Assembly (NCBI GenBank): GCA_947474995.1
Contig: CANJNJ010000013.1
Coordinates: 1-53,665 of the forward strand
Reading direction: 5' to 3'
From: Opitutaceae bacterium
GTDB lineage: Bacteria > Verrucomicrobiota > Verrucomicrobiia > Opitutales > Opitutaceae
DNA length: 53,665 nucleotides
Below the pieces are notes generated by a model. That model was given only the letters and a program-made list of their open reading frames with translations. It did not search any database and was not told where the DNA came from. Below are positions 40,121 through 48,421 of this stretch, piece by piece (within the stretch, counting starts at the first letter, position 1; every line of letters begins with the position of its first letter). A program made the translations under genes and the position numbers.

Positions 40121-42082
40121 TTACGGCAAGGCGAACGCGATGATGTTCGGGCCGGCAGCGACCGCGAGGTACTGTTTATTGTCGAATTGGTACGTCATCG
40201 GCGACGCCTTCCACAGCGCGCTCGTCTGAAAACTCCAGAGCGCTTTCCCGCTCGCGGCATCCGCCGCCATCAGTGCACCGCTGTCCTCGCAGAAGATCAC
40301 CACGCCACCAGCGGTGCTGAGCACGCCGCCCCACGAGTCGACTCCCCCAACTTGGGGTAACGACCAGACCGCTTTGCCGGTCGTAATGTCGATCGCTCGC
40401 AACACCCGCTGCGCGCCCTCGGGTACCGGCGCGAAGGAACCGCCCATGTACCGTTTGCCGGCGGCCCACTCGGCGGGGACCTTCGTGAAGATGCCGCCCT
40501 TGTCGTTCGTCTGCACGTAATAGAGCTTCGTGATCGGATTGTACGACGTGGAGTACCAGTTCGACGCGCCGTCGAGCGCGGGGTACACGCGCCGGCCCTC
40601 AAGCGTTGGCTCCATGTTCGGCGCGACCAGCGGCCGTCCGTTCGCGTCGAGGCCCGTCGCCCACGTCACGGTTTTCACGTACTGCGTGCCCTGGAGGAAT
40701 TTTCCGTTCGTGCGGTCGAGCACATAAAAGAAACCGTTGCGATTCGCCTGCACGAGCAGCTGGCGCGGTTGGCCCTGCCACATCGTGTCGATGAGCGCGG
40801 GAGTTTCCTGGGCGTCGTAGTCCCACACATCATGCGGCGTGAACTGAAAATGCCACTTGAGCTTGCCGGTCTTGGCGTCGAGCGCGACGACGGAGTCCGT
40901 ATAGAGATTGTCGCCGAGGCGATCCTCGCCGTAGAGATCCGGACCGGGATTCCCGACGGTCCAGTAGATGAGGTCGAGCGCGGCATCGTACGTGCCGGTC
41001 ATCCAGGTCGTGCCGCCGGGATGATCAATGCCCTTGCCCTGCCAGGTCTCCGCACCGGGTTCGCCGCGTTTCGGCGTCGTCCAGAAGCGCCAGACTTCCT
41101 TCCCCGTCGTCTGATCAAACGCGGCGACGAAGCCGCGGACGCCTTCGTCGCCGCCGGAGGATCCCGTGATTACGAGGTTGCCCACCGGAAGTGGAGCGCC
41201 GGTGGCGTTATAGTTCTGGCGCCAGTCGGCCATCTCGGTTTCCCAGAGCAGCGCGCCGGTGACTTTGCTCAACGCGATGACATGCGCGTGGTCCGTCACC
41301 ATGAACAACCGATCGCCGGCGATGGCGACCCCGCGGTTGATGCCGCCGGAGGCGTTGCCGACGAGTTCCTTGGTCCGTGCGCGCTGGTAGTGCCAGATCT
41401 CGCGACCGGAGCCCGCGTCGAGGGCGTAGCATTCATTCGCGGCCGTCACGTACATCACGCCCTCCGACACGGTCGGTGTCACCTGCAGGTTGCTCGTGTT
41501 GCGGAAGCTGAACACCCACTTCGGGGCGAGCGACGCCACGTTGTCTTTGTTGATTTGAGTGAGGGCGCTGTACCGGCTGCCGGCGGGTCCGCCGTTGTAG
41601 GTGGTCCAATCGGTCTGCGACGTCACAGACCGGAGCTGCGCGCCGGTTTTCCGGAACAGGTGCAGCTTGCGGTCGTCCCCGAGCATCTGCAGGTCGAACT
41701 GGCTCTGGTTGAGCACCAGGCCGGCGAACGTCTTGCCGCCGGCCGTGACCGTCGCATGCGCGGGCGCACTGCCTTCCCGCGGCTTTATTGTGCGGAGATA
41801 TTGAATAAGGGCCGACGTGTCGCTGTCCGTCAGCGGCGGAGCCGGCGGCATGCCCGAGGCCGGGAATCCCACCCGGAAGACCATCCTGAGTTCGTCATCG
41901 CTTCGCATCGGCACGCGCGTGGCGATTCCCGGCCCGAGTTCGCCGCCGTTGCCATCGGTGCCGTGGCACGGGGCGCAGCTCACGGCAAACACCTGCCGGC
42001 CGGCATCCTGGCCAAAGGCGTTGAGACCGACGAGCGAGAAACCGAGCAGGGGTAGGAGCATTTTCATAAGGCGTAGTGTCAT
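40121..42082 (-). CDS. Quinohemoprotein: N-terminal cytochrome c fused to PQQ dehydrogenase
   Basis: This 653-residue exported protein has a signal (LPLLGFSLVGLNAFGQ) and a cytochrome c domain (CAPCHGTDGNGGELGPGI, Met candidate in GMPPAPPL). A PQQ propeller follows (TDWTTYNGGPAGSRYSALTQ, GNPGPDLYGEDRLGDNLYTD, FTPHDVWDYDAQETP with the catalytic Asp region, NRNGFFYVLDRTNGKF). The heme domain is N-terminal, whereas classical quinohemoprotein alcohol dehydrogenases carry it at the C-terminus. The vicinal Cys pair expected near residue 235 is absent; NASGGINRGVAI stands there. It probably oxidises an alcohol or aldehyde with internal electron transfer to heme. It follows the cytochrome-Vgb gene on the same strand, about 200 bp away across a REP pair. 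Confidence 0.9.
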   Translation of the reverse strand: MTLRLMKMLLPLLGFSLVGLNAFGQDAGRQVFAVSCAPCHGTDGNGGELGPGIATRVPMRSDDELRMVFRVGFPASGMPPAPPLTDSDTSALIQYLRTIKPREGSAPAHATVTAGGKTFAGLVLNQSQFDLQMLGDDRKLHLFRKTGAQLRSVTSQTDWTTYNGGPAGSRYSALTQINKDNVASLAPKWVFSFRNTSNLQVTPTVSEGVMYVTAANECYALDAGSGREIWHYQRARTKELVGNASGGINRGVAIAGDRLFMVTDHAHVIALSKVTGALLWETEMADWRQNYNATGAPLPVGNLVITGSSGGDEGVRGFVAAFDQTTGKEVWRFWTTPKRGEPGAETWQGKGIDHPGGTTWMTGTYDAALDLIYWTVGNPGPDLYGEDRLGDNLYTDSVVALDAKTGKLKWHFQFTPHDVWDYDAQETPALIDTMWQGQPRQLLVQANRNGFFYVLDRTNGKFLQGTQYVKTVTWATGLDANGRPLVAPNMEPTLEGRRVYPALDGASNWYSTSYNPITKLYYVQTNDKGGIFTKVPAEWAAGKRYMGGSFAPVPEGAQRVLRAIDITTGKAVWSLPQVGGVDSWGGVLSTAGGVVIFCEDSGALMAADAASGKALWSFQTSALWKASPMTYQFDNKQYLAVAAGPNIIAFALP

Positions 42083-42172
42083 TAATTATTGAGGAACAGG
42101 AAGCCGGATTTTCAGGAGGAGCGGAATTGAGCGGGACACCACGGATTCCAAAGCTAGGAAACGAGTCTCATT

Positions 42173-42254
42173 GGTGGGCCGGGCACTCCGTGCGCGGCCA
42201 TTGAAAGTGAGACCGATCCTACCGATCGGCCGCCCACGGAGTGGCCGGCCCACC
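42173..42254. repeat. Opposed REP-like pair J (GTGG heads)
   Basis: The 27-nt arms 42173-42199 and 42228-42254 differ by two mismatches (GGTGGGCCGGGCACTCCGTG...). Each arm has a GTGG head and its own hairpin potential. It lies between two minus-strand redox genes. Confidence 0.7.
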
Positions 42255-42280
42255 TGGTACGTTGGCCGTTGGCCCGCGGT

Positions 42281-43522
42281 TTACGGCAGCGTGACCAAGG
42301 CCACGCGATTCACGCCGCTTTCGGCCAGCGCCAGGTTGTTATCCTTGGTGACGCTCACGTTGCGGACGACCCCGCCGCCGGACGGAATAATCCACGATTG
42401 GAATTTTTCGGTCTTGGGCTCGAAGCGGACCAGCGTGTTGGGGCGGACCGCGGATTCGTTGTACCAGATGACGTCCTTGATCGCGATGATCCCATAAGGC
42501 TGCGATTGCGGGCCGCTGGGTGAGGGCCATTCCTTCACGGCTCCCGTGGCCAGATTGAGCCGGCCGAGGTGACCCGTCGCGTAGTCCGCGTACCAAATCA
42601 GATCATCGCTGGTGATGGCGATACGGCGGGGGCGGGACTCGGCGTTGGGCAGCGCGTATTCTTTGATCGCCATCGTCTCGAGGTCGAAACGGGCGATCTT
42701 GTTCGTGCCAAAGAGACAAACGACCGGCGTGCCCTTTGACGTCATCACCATGCCGTAGGGATTCGATCGCGGCGTGGGCATCGTGACGAGTTTGATGGCT
42801 CCGGTTTGGGGATTGAGCCGGCCGACCATATTGGAGTTTTGCAGGGTGAACCAGAGATTGCCCTTCACGTCGAAAACGGGGGTGTGCGGATCGCGCGCCG
42901 CCGGATCGGGCATCGGGTATTCGGTGACGGTGCCGGTTTTGGGATCCAATTTCCCGACATAGCCTCCGGTATTGGCGGTAAACCAGATACTGCCGTCCTT
43001 GCCTTCGGTTAGTCCATGCGGGCCCGATTTGGGTGTCGGCAGCGGATATTCTTTCATCGCGCCGGTCTTGGGATCGAGCCGCCCGACGACGTTGGCAAAC
43101 ATGCCGGTCCACCAGATGGCGCCATCGGACGTGGCGAGCGGATCGTGGGGACGCGAGCCGAGGCTGGGCACAATCCATTCCTTGATCTCCACCTTCAATG
43201 CACCCGGCACGACGACGGTGGGCGGGCGCGTCTTGGCGCTGAAATGCTCGCCGAGGTAGCTGGTGATTTGGGTGCGCGCGTCGGGGGTCAGGTTCACCAT
43301 CGACGCGAGCAGTTGCTCCCAACCCTGCTTGTCGTAGCCCCAACCCTGGGTGATGTTGTTCAGCGTGTGGCAGGTGACACAAAGCGCCTGCACGAGTTGC
43401 TTGCCTTCGCCAGCGGGTAAATCGACTTGGGCGCCGCGGCCAAGCTGCGCGCGCGCGTCAACGCCGGCCAGGATCGGAACCGTGGCGAGCAAGAGTACGA
43501 GGAATCGTTTGCTTTTGGTCAT
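42281..43522 (-). CDS. Cytochrome c fused to streptogramin-lyase (Vgb)-like beta-propeller
   Basis: This protein of about 413 residues uses ATG 43522, leading into a signal peptide (RFLVLLLATVPILAGVDARA). A short cytochrome-like domain has CVTCHTLNNITQGWGYDKQG. Then come repeated blades of the virginiamycin B lyase type: GRLDPKTGAMKEYPLPTP, SGPHGLTEGKDGSIWFTANT, GYVGKLDPKTGTVTEYPMPD, GNLWFTLQNSNMVGRLNPQT. The Vgb catalytic His and Glu residues cannot be confirmed by eye. Antibiotic inactivation is unlikely for a heme-fused, exported protein; a sensor, lyase or electron-transfer role is possible. It may be co-transcribed with the quinohemoprotein downstream. Confidence 0.8.
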   Translation of the reverse strand: MTKSKRFLVLLLATVPILAGVDARAQLGRGAQVDLPAGEGKQLVQALCVTCHTLNNITQGWGYDKQGWEQLLASMVNLTPDARTQITSYLGEHFSAKTRPPTVVVPGALKVEIKEWIVPSLGSRPHDPLATSDGAIWWTGMFANVVGRLDPKTGAMKEYPLPTPKSGPHGLTEGKDGSIWFTANTGGYVGKLDPKTGTVTEYPMPDPAARDPHTPVFDVKGNLWFTLQNSNMVGRLNPQTGAIKLVTMPTPRSNPYGMVMTSKGTPVVCLFGTNKIARFDLETMAIKEYALPNAESRPRRIAITSDDLIWYADYATGHLGRLNLATGAVKEWPSPSGPQSQPYGIIAIKDVIWYNESAVRPNTLVRFEPKTEKFQSWIIPSGGGVVRNVSVTKDNNLALAESGVNRVALVTLP

Positions 43523-43781
43523 GGGTTTTCCTGCTCGAAGCAGGGTTTTTAGGGGGATTGGGTTTGCCGGGGCTTGGCGACGGCAGAGGCAGACCAAGGC
43601 AGACCTTTGTCTCCGAAGGGTAAAGGGCAAAAGCCCTCGCCCGTGCGGTCGGTCGGGACCCGACGCAGCTCAGACGCTCCGAGCGACTCGCCGCTTTATC
43701 CGGCTGCTATCAAACGGACGCGCCGGGGCTCACCCGTTTCGCGACGTGACGCCGACCGACCTTCGGTCATAGTCCGCAACC

Positions 43782-44393
43782 ATGCGCGGCACCCTGATCG
43801 CTTTCGTCTCCCTGATTTCGCTGGCCGCCCTGACCCCGGCCCCGAAACCCGTCCGGCTCACCTCCCCTGCGTCCTACTTCATCGAGGACGGCAAGGGCAT
43901 TGCCGGGTTCGACGCCGCGGATCGCCAACTCGCGGAAATGGCGCTCGCGGCCTGGGCCCGGGAGAGTGGCGGGCATTTGAAGTTTGTTCGCGCGACCGAG
44001 CCCGCCAGCGCGTTGGTGCGGATTCGATGGATTTCCCCCGACGAAGGGGTCTACGGCGAAACCGAGCGGCTGATGGTGAAGGGCAGGCCCGGCGGCATCG
44101 TGAATATCGCCCCGGCGATCGCGGGCCTCGGCGAACCGCTCGCCACGTTGACGAAGCAAGACCGCTTGCTGCGCGACAGCATTGTCTACCTCACCTGCGT
44201 GCATGAGATTGGTCACGTCATCGGCCTGCCGCACACCCGAAAATTCGAGGACATCATGTACTCGTTCACCTATGGCGGAGACATCGTGGAGTATTTTTCC
44301 CGCTATCGGAGAAGCCTGGGCTCCCGCGCGGATATCGCCACCGTTTCCGGGCTGTCGGACAACGATCGGGCCGCGCTGAAGTCATTGTACTGA
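43782..44393 (+). CDS. Small secreted metzincin-type zinc protease
   Basis: This 203-residue protein has a signal peptide (LIAFVSLISLAALTPA). The zinc site HEIGHVIGLPH (His141, Glu142, His145, His151) is a perfect HExxHxxGxxH, and DIMYSF provides the Met-turn (Met159). The upstream part is an alpha/beta subdomain (AEMALAAWARESGGHLKFV, ALVRIRWIS) as in matrixin-like proteases. No propeptide with a cysteine switch is visible. It stands alone with a family B repeat downstream. The substrate is unknown. Confidence 0.85.
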   Translation: MRGTLIAFVSLISLAALTPAPKPVRLTSPASYFIEDGKGIAGFDAADRQLAEMALAAWARESGGHLKFVRATEPASALVRIRWISPDEGVYGETERLMVKGRPGGIVNIAPAIAGLGEPLATLTKQDRLLRDSIVYLTCVHEIGHVIGLPHTRKFEDIMYSFTYGGDIVEYFSRYRRSLGSRADIATVSGLSDNDRAALKSLY

Positions 44394-44450
44394 CGCAGGC
44401 CCCCCGTAGGATCCGATCGAGGCTTTCAATCATCGCATCTGCCAAACAGC

Positions 44451-44552
44451 GACAGGATGAACCGGATTTACAGGATGAGGCCAGATTCGGTCACAGGTCG
44501 GGAAATTAACGCTCGCATCCGGTCCAGCCGGTTCATCCGGTCGAAGGATTGG
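44451..44552. repeat. Family B inverted repeat, copy 3
   Basis: The left arm GACAGGATGAACCGGATTTA and right arm rich in CATCCGGTCCAGCCGGTTCA are imperfect complements. The core TTCGGTCACAGG matches copy 2. It lies between the convergent metzincin and amidohydrolase genes. Confidence 0.65.
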
Positions 44553-44601
44553 GTCCTTCAACATGCCTTCGTCGGGGAAAGGACCCCGGACTGAATCACT
44601 G

Positions 44602-45408
44602 TTATACGCCGATTATCCTTTTGGCGTTCCCTGATCTTATCAGCTCCTTGGTGGTCTCGTTGGCTTCCGTGGCCCGCAGGGACTCAATCCGCAACAAACC
44701 TGTGAGGTAGTCGAGGATCGGCGAATGCGTGCCCCAGGCAAATTTCTCCTTACCGAAGGTCTTAATCAGCGCGCCCAGATTTGAAATGCTCTTGCCTGAC
44801 GTATCAAAGACGAGGTCGGTCTTCTTGAACAGGGCCGTGTCATCATCACTCAGGGTCATGCTGTTGGCCACATTCAGGATGATGAATTTCGCATCCGGCA
44901 CGGCCCGCACGATCGGGACGACATCCTTCAAATCCCATTCGGGCTGGGGCGACTCAAAGATGTACGGGATGTCCATCCACGACGTCGTTCGGCTGTCGAC
45001 CATCCGAATCTTAAACGCCACCGGCAGGCCCCGGTCACGGGCCCGTTTCACCAGCTCGATGAGGGCAGGCTCCGTTAGTCCGTAGTTGTGATACTTCGGG
45101 TACAATCGCAGTCCCTTCATCCCAAATTTGGAAATGCAGGTTTCAAAATCCTCCCGCCAGCCACCATAGGTCGGATTGATGACCGCAAAGGGAATAAAGC
45201 GGTCGCGGAAACGCCGGTTGGACTTCAACTCGTCCACCAATTCCTCGTTCGCCGACTGGACATTCTTATAAAATAGGCCGTGGAGATGACTCACGACCGA
45301 GACCTCGGCTCCATACTGGTCCATTTTTTCCAGCAGCTTTTCGCAGGTCGTAACCCGAAACTGCTGGAAGGGCCAGTGCCCGACGTAGGCATTGATATCA
45401 ACCAACAT
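44602..45408 (-). CDS. Amidohydrolase-like TIM-barrel protein lacking the HxH motif
   Basis: This 268-residue protein has no signal peptide and belongs to the amidohydrolase-2-like superfamily by fold (VDINAYVGHWPFQQF start, FIPFAVINPTYGGW, GMKGLRLYPKYHNYGL, KFAWGTHSPILDY end). The metal-binding HxH is replaced by NAY, and the late Asp (usually GSD) by THS. It may be a non-metal or inactive paralogue. The start overlaps the end of the upstream amidohydrolase by 11 bp, implying translational coupling. The partner carries a full metal site, so a heteromeric pair or a regulatory subunit is possible. Confidence 0.75.
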   Translation of the reverse strand: MLVDINAYVGHWPFQQFRVTTCEKLLEKMDQYGAEVSVVSHLHGLFYKNVQSANEELVDELKSNRRFRDRFIPFAVINPTYGGWREDFETCISKFGMKGLRLYPKYHNYGLTEPALIELVKRARDRGLPVAFKIRMVDSRTTSWMDIPYIFESPQPEWDLKDVVPIVRAVPDAKFIILNVANSMTLSDDDTALFKKTDLVFDTSGKSISNLGALIKTFGKEKFAWGTHSPILDYLTGLLRIESLRATEANETTKELIRSGNAKRIIGV

Positions 45409-46312
45409 TGTGGCCCCCTTTCTTCATTAAATTGACGTAGTTGTCCCAGAAAATCTTCTTTCTCTGCGCGTCGGTGGCGCTGGACGCCAGGATCTTGCCG
45501 ACCGCCTGGTAATACGATCCGTCGGAGGCAAAGAAGATTTTGTTTTCGTCGAAATGCTTCAGGACCGTGTCGATGAGCGTTTCCTCGTTATCACTGGCGC
45601 CGGCATTGACGTAGATATTCGGACATTCCTTGAGCACCTTGCAGGCCCACTCAAAGTCGTTGCCCGTGCCAATGTGCGCATACTCAAACACGGCTTGGGG
45701 ATACCGCTTGGCCGCGATCACATAATCTTCCGGCAGGGAAGCATTCGGGGCGACGCTGATGTCGTATTTTCTCCGGAAGTAGCCGTCACATTCCGAGTGA
45801 ATATGCACGAGCAGCTTATGTTCGATGCACTTTTCGATGATCGGATAGTAGAGGGGATCGCTGACCTTCACCTCGGTGTAGCCTTTGTAACCAATCAATC
45901 CATTATCCAGGCAGCGCTTCATCTCCTCCATCGATTCCTTGGGATAATTTGGATTCAGGGTAAAAAATCCGATGAATCGCTCCGGGTGCTGTTTGACCGC
46001 CGCAATGGCGATATTGTTGATGGCCCGATACGCGTCCATGCCGGGAAAGGGAGGATAGGCATGGTTTACCATGACCATCTTTTGGATCCCGAGCCGCTCA
46101 CCGATATCGATCATCGGCGCGAAGTTGGCCTCCTTGGCGTGCATGTGCGTATCGATTTTCCGATACTTCATCACGTCCTTCATAATATCGTAGGAGGACA
46201 TCTTGGCGTCCTTCTCCGCCGTTGCGCCATCAAGCTTACTTCCCAGCATCAGGCCCACCGCGGAGAGCGCCGCATTGGCCACGAACTTCCGACGATTAAT
46301 TGTCTTTTGCAT
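45398..46312 (-). CDS. Amidohydrolase family protein with Tat-like leader
   Basis: This protein of about 304 residues starts at ATG 46312, giving a leader (MQKTINRRKFVANAALSAVG). The metal ligands are complete: KIDTHMHA (HxH), LVHIHSECDG, FEYAHIGTG and FFASDGSYYQ (Asp). The fold is the amidohydrolase-2 (decarboxylase/lactonase-like) TIM barrel, with RFIGFFTLNPNYPKESMEEM and NGLIGYKGYTE as typical strands. A TTG at 46336 is an alternative in-frame start. The gene overlaps the following amidohydrolase-like gene by 11 bp. The substrate is unknown; such enzymes often act on lactones or aromatic carboxylates. Confidence 0.8.
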   Translation of the reverse strand: MQKTINRRKFVANAALSAVGLMLGSKLDGATAEKDAKMSSYDIMKDVMKYRKIDTHMHAKEANFAPMIDIGERLGIQKMVMVNHAYPPFPGMDAYRAINNIAIAAVKQHPERFIGFFTLNPNYPKESMEEMKRCLDNGLIGYKGYTEVKVSDPLYYPIIEKCIEHKLLVHIHSECDGYFRRKYDISVAPNASLPEDYVIAAKRYPQAVFEYAHIGTGNDFEWACKVLKECPNIYVNAGASDNEETLIDTVLKHFDENKIFFASDGSYYQAVGKILASSATDAQRKKIFWDNYVNLMKKGGHNVG

Positions 46313-46544
46313 AAGCAGTGCTTTTTCGGTCAACAAACTGGGGCTGGCGGGTCCGGATTTTCGAGACGCGCTTGAGTTTGGTTGGGGTGACTGGTTGAGG
46401 TTGAAACGCCTGGCGCTGGTTGTCCATCCCGGGTTCCCATTGACACGTTCATTCCGGAAGCAGCCGTGAAGCGAAACGACCAGACGGGAAACGCATTTCG
46501 GTCTTCGCGCTGTCGCGCCGGGAGTGAAACGAGCGCGAGTTTGG

Positions 46545-46576
46545 AAAAAGCGGCGCCAGGTCGCCGCACTCCAAAA
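46545..46576 (-). repeat. REP-like element C, copy 3
   Basis: AAAAAGCGGCGCCAGGTCGC then CGCACTCCAAAA. On the minus strand a GGAG head precedes the GC hairpin. Flanking GAGTTTGG and CCAAAACGCTC extend the stem. It lies between the amidohydrolase and propeller genes. Confidence 0.7.
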
Positions 46577-46751
46577 CGCTCATCGACTGAATGCCGCCTC
46601 GCCCCAAGGCCCCAGGCCGAACTCGGATTTTTGACCCGCACCTTGACACTTTTCCGAGCCCCTATCGAATACGGCGGTCGCCCCCTCCACCCCGCGGGCG
46701 ACGCGCACCCTGTCTTCCTTGTCAGCCCCATGCCATAACGAGGCACCTCCT

Positions 46752-48215
46752 ATGAAAAACCCTCCGATATCGGATAATCACTGCCGCCAGATCCTCAATC
46801 AAACCGCTTCGACTGTGGCCGTGAATCGGTCGGGCAACAGGAGGCAGGCGCGGATTCTCTGGGCCGCCGCCGCCGGCGCCCTCCTGGCCGCGTCCGGGTT
46901 GGTGCGGGCGGCAAATGCGGACACGACCCCCGACGGCGTCCTGCTGGAGAATGCCAAGAATACTCTCGAGCGGCCTTACCGGCAGGCGGGAACATCCGAT
47001 CCCCGCGATCGGGGGCCGCAGGTTGCCCACGGATTTGGCAAGCGGGACCGCCGCTTGCTTTACATCGCCTTGCCAGGCGGCACTTCCGGGGGACAGGTTT
47101 CGCCGCAAGCCACCGGCACCGGCATTGTGGTGCTGGATCTTGATCCGGCGGGCGAATCGAGCGCGCCGTCAAAAGACGGCACGGCGCCCCGGCCGAGCCT
47201 CCAATTCATCAAGCGCATCCCCACTTGGGATTTTGCCGCCAGCACGAGTCCCGATGAGGTGGCCGGCATCGCCGCGAGCCCCGCGACCAACATGGTCTAC
47301 CTCAGCACCCGAGGTCACCTGGCTGCGTTCGACCTGGCCACCGATAAAAAGGTGTGGGACCAGACTTACGACGGCCACGCCGCCGAACGCGCCGAGGTTA
47401 CGCCCGACGGCAAAACCCTGATCGTGGGCTCCGACCTGCAGGATTACTGGTATGTCGTGGACGCGCAGACCGGCGCGCTAAAGGGAAAAATCCAGGCGCC
47501 GATGAGCAACAAGGCGCACAACATGGGCCTGAGCGCGGATGGGAAGACGGTCTTCATGGCGCCGAATGGCGTGACGATGACGGTCGGGGATGTCCCGTCG
47601 ATGAAGGCCATCAAGACGATCACGTTTTCCGATCACGTGAGAGTGTTCGTGATTAATCACGACGCCACCCGGGTGTACGCCAATCTCAATAATTTATTGG
47701 GCTTCGAGATCGCCGACGTCGCGCTGGGGAAAGTCATCAAACGGATCGAGGCCCCGGCCGAGATGTGGAAGCCGCAATGGCACGATTTGAGCAAAAAGTT
47801 CTATGGCCACAGCGGCCCCGTTCATGGCATCGCGCTGACGCCCGATGAGAGCGAACTCTGGGTGGTGGATAACATCAATTACGGGGTCCTGATCTACAAC
47901 AACACGGGCGAATGGCCGGTGCTGGAAAGTTCGTTCAAAACGACCGCGTCAGCCTGCTGGATCACGATGGGGATCGACGGGCAGTACGCCTACCTGTCCT
48001 CCGGTGACGTGGTCGATGTGAAGAACCATACCATCGTCGGGCAAATGAAGGATGAGTACGGCCGGCAGATGCGCAGCGAAAAGTACCTCGAAATGACCTT
48101 CTCGAACGGCAAGCTCCAGCGCACGGTTTCCCAGTTCGCGGAGGGCATCCCGAGCGCGGTGCAGGCGCGTTTGGCCGCGGCGAAGTCAGGCGCCAAGAAG
48201 CCCGCGGCGAAGTAG
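46752..48215 (+). CDS. Exported YVTN/WD-like beta-propeller protein
   Basis: This protein of about 487 residues starts at ATG 46752, preceded by GAGG at about 46740, a plausible ribosome site. A long, charged n-region leads to a hydrophobic leader (ARILWAAAAGALLAASGLVRAA). Blades include TNMVYLSTRGHLAAFDLATD, EVTPDGKTLIVGSDLQDYW, MGLSADGKTVFMAPNGV and GIALTPDESELWVVDNINYG. This resembles quinoprotein-associated or methylamine-dehydrogenase-like propellers, but no cofactor site is evident. The C-terminus is Ala/Lys-rich (AAAKSGAKKPAAK). Function unknown. Confidence 0.75.
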   Translation: MKNPPISDNHCRQILNQTASTVAVNRSGNRRQARILWAAAAGALLAASGLVRAANADTTPDGVLLENAKNTLERPYRQAGTSDPRDRGPQVAHGFGKRDRRLLYIALPGGTSGGQVSPQATGTGIVVLDLDPAGESSAPSKDGTAPRPSLQFIKRIPTWDFAASTSPDEVAGIAASPATNMVYLSTRGHLAAFDLATDKKVWDQTYDGHAAERAEVTPDGKTLIVGSDLQDYWYVVDAQTGALKGKIQAPMSNKAHNMGLSADGKTVFMAPNGVTMTVGDVPSMKAIKTITFSDHVRVFVINHDATRVYANLNNLLGFEIADVALGKVIKRIEAPAEMWKPQWHDLSKKFYGHSGPVHGIALTPDESELWVVDNINYGVLIYNNTGEWPVLESSFKTTASACWITMGIDGQYAYLSSGDVVDVKNHTIVGQMKDEYGRQMRSEKYLEMTFSNGKLQRTVSQFAEGIPSAVQARLAAAKSGAKKPAAK

Positions 48216-48229
48216 GGTTCCGGAGGCGA

Positions 48230-48250
48230 AGCGGCGGCGCCAGGTCGCAG
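48230..48250 (-). repeat. REP-like element C, degenerate copy
   Basis: AGCGGCGGCGCCAGGTCGCA lacks the right half of the consensus. It lies 15 bp after the propeller stop. Confidence 0.4.
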
Positions 48251-48362
48251 AAAGTTGATTTTGCGCCGCGCGTCATAGTAAACTGGGTGACGAACGCGCA
48301 GTCGCCCGACCGTTTCCCGTTGGCGCCAAGTTTGGCATGCGGCGAGCCGGCGACGCGCCTCG

Positions 48363-48393
48363 AAAAAGCGGCGCCAGGCCGCCGCACTCCAAA
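48363..48393 (-). repeat. REP-like element C, copy 4
   Basis: AAAAAGCGGCGCCAGGCCGC then CGCACTCCAAAT. It follows the same consensus as copies 1-3 and lies 30 bp after the HEAT-protein stop. Confidence 0.65.
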
Positions 48394-48421
48394 TAATTCC
48401 ACCCTACCCCGGCCCCAAGGG

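Noticed and set aside
43560-43781. Inverted GGTCGGTC / GACCGACC segments upstream of the metzincin
   Set aside because: Short, imperfect and seen once; too weak to list as a repeat family.
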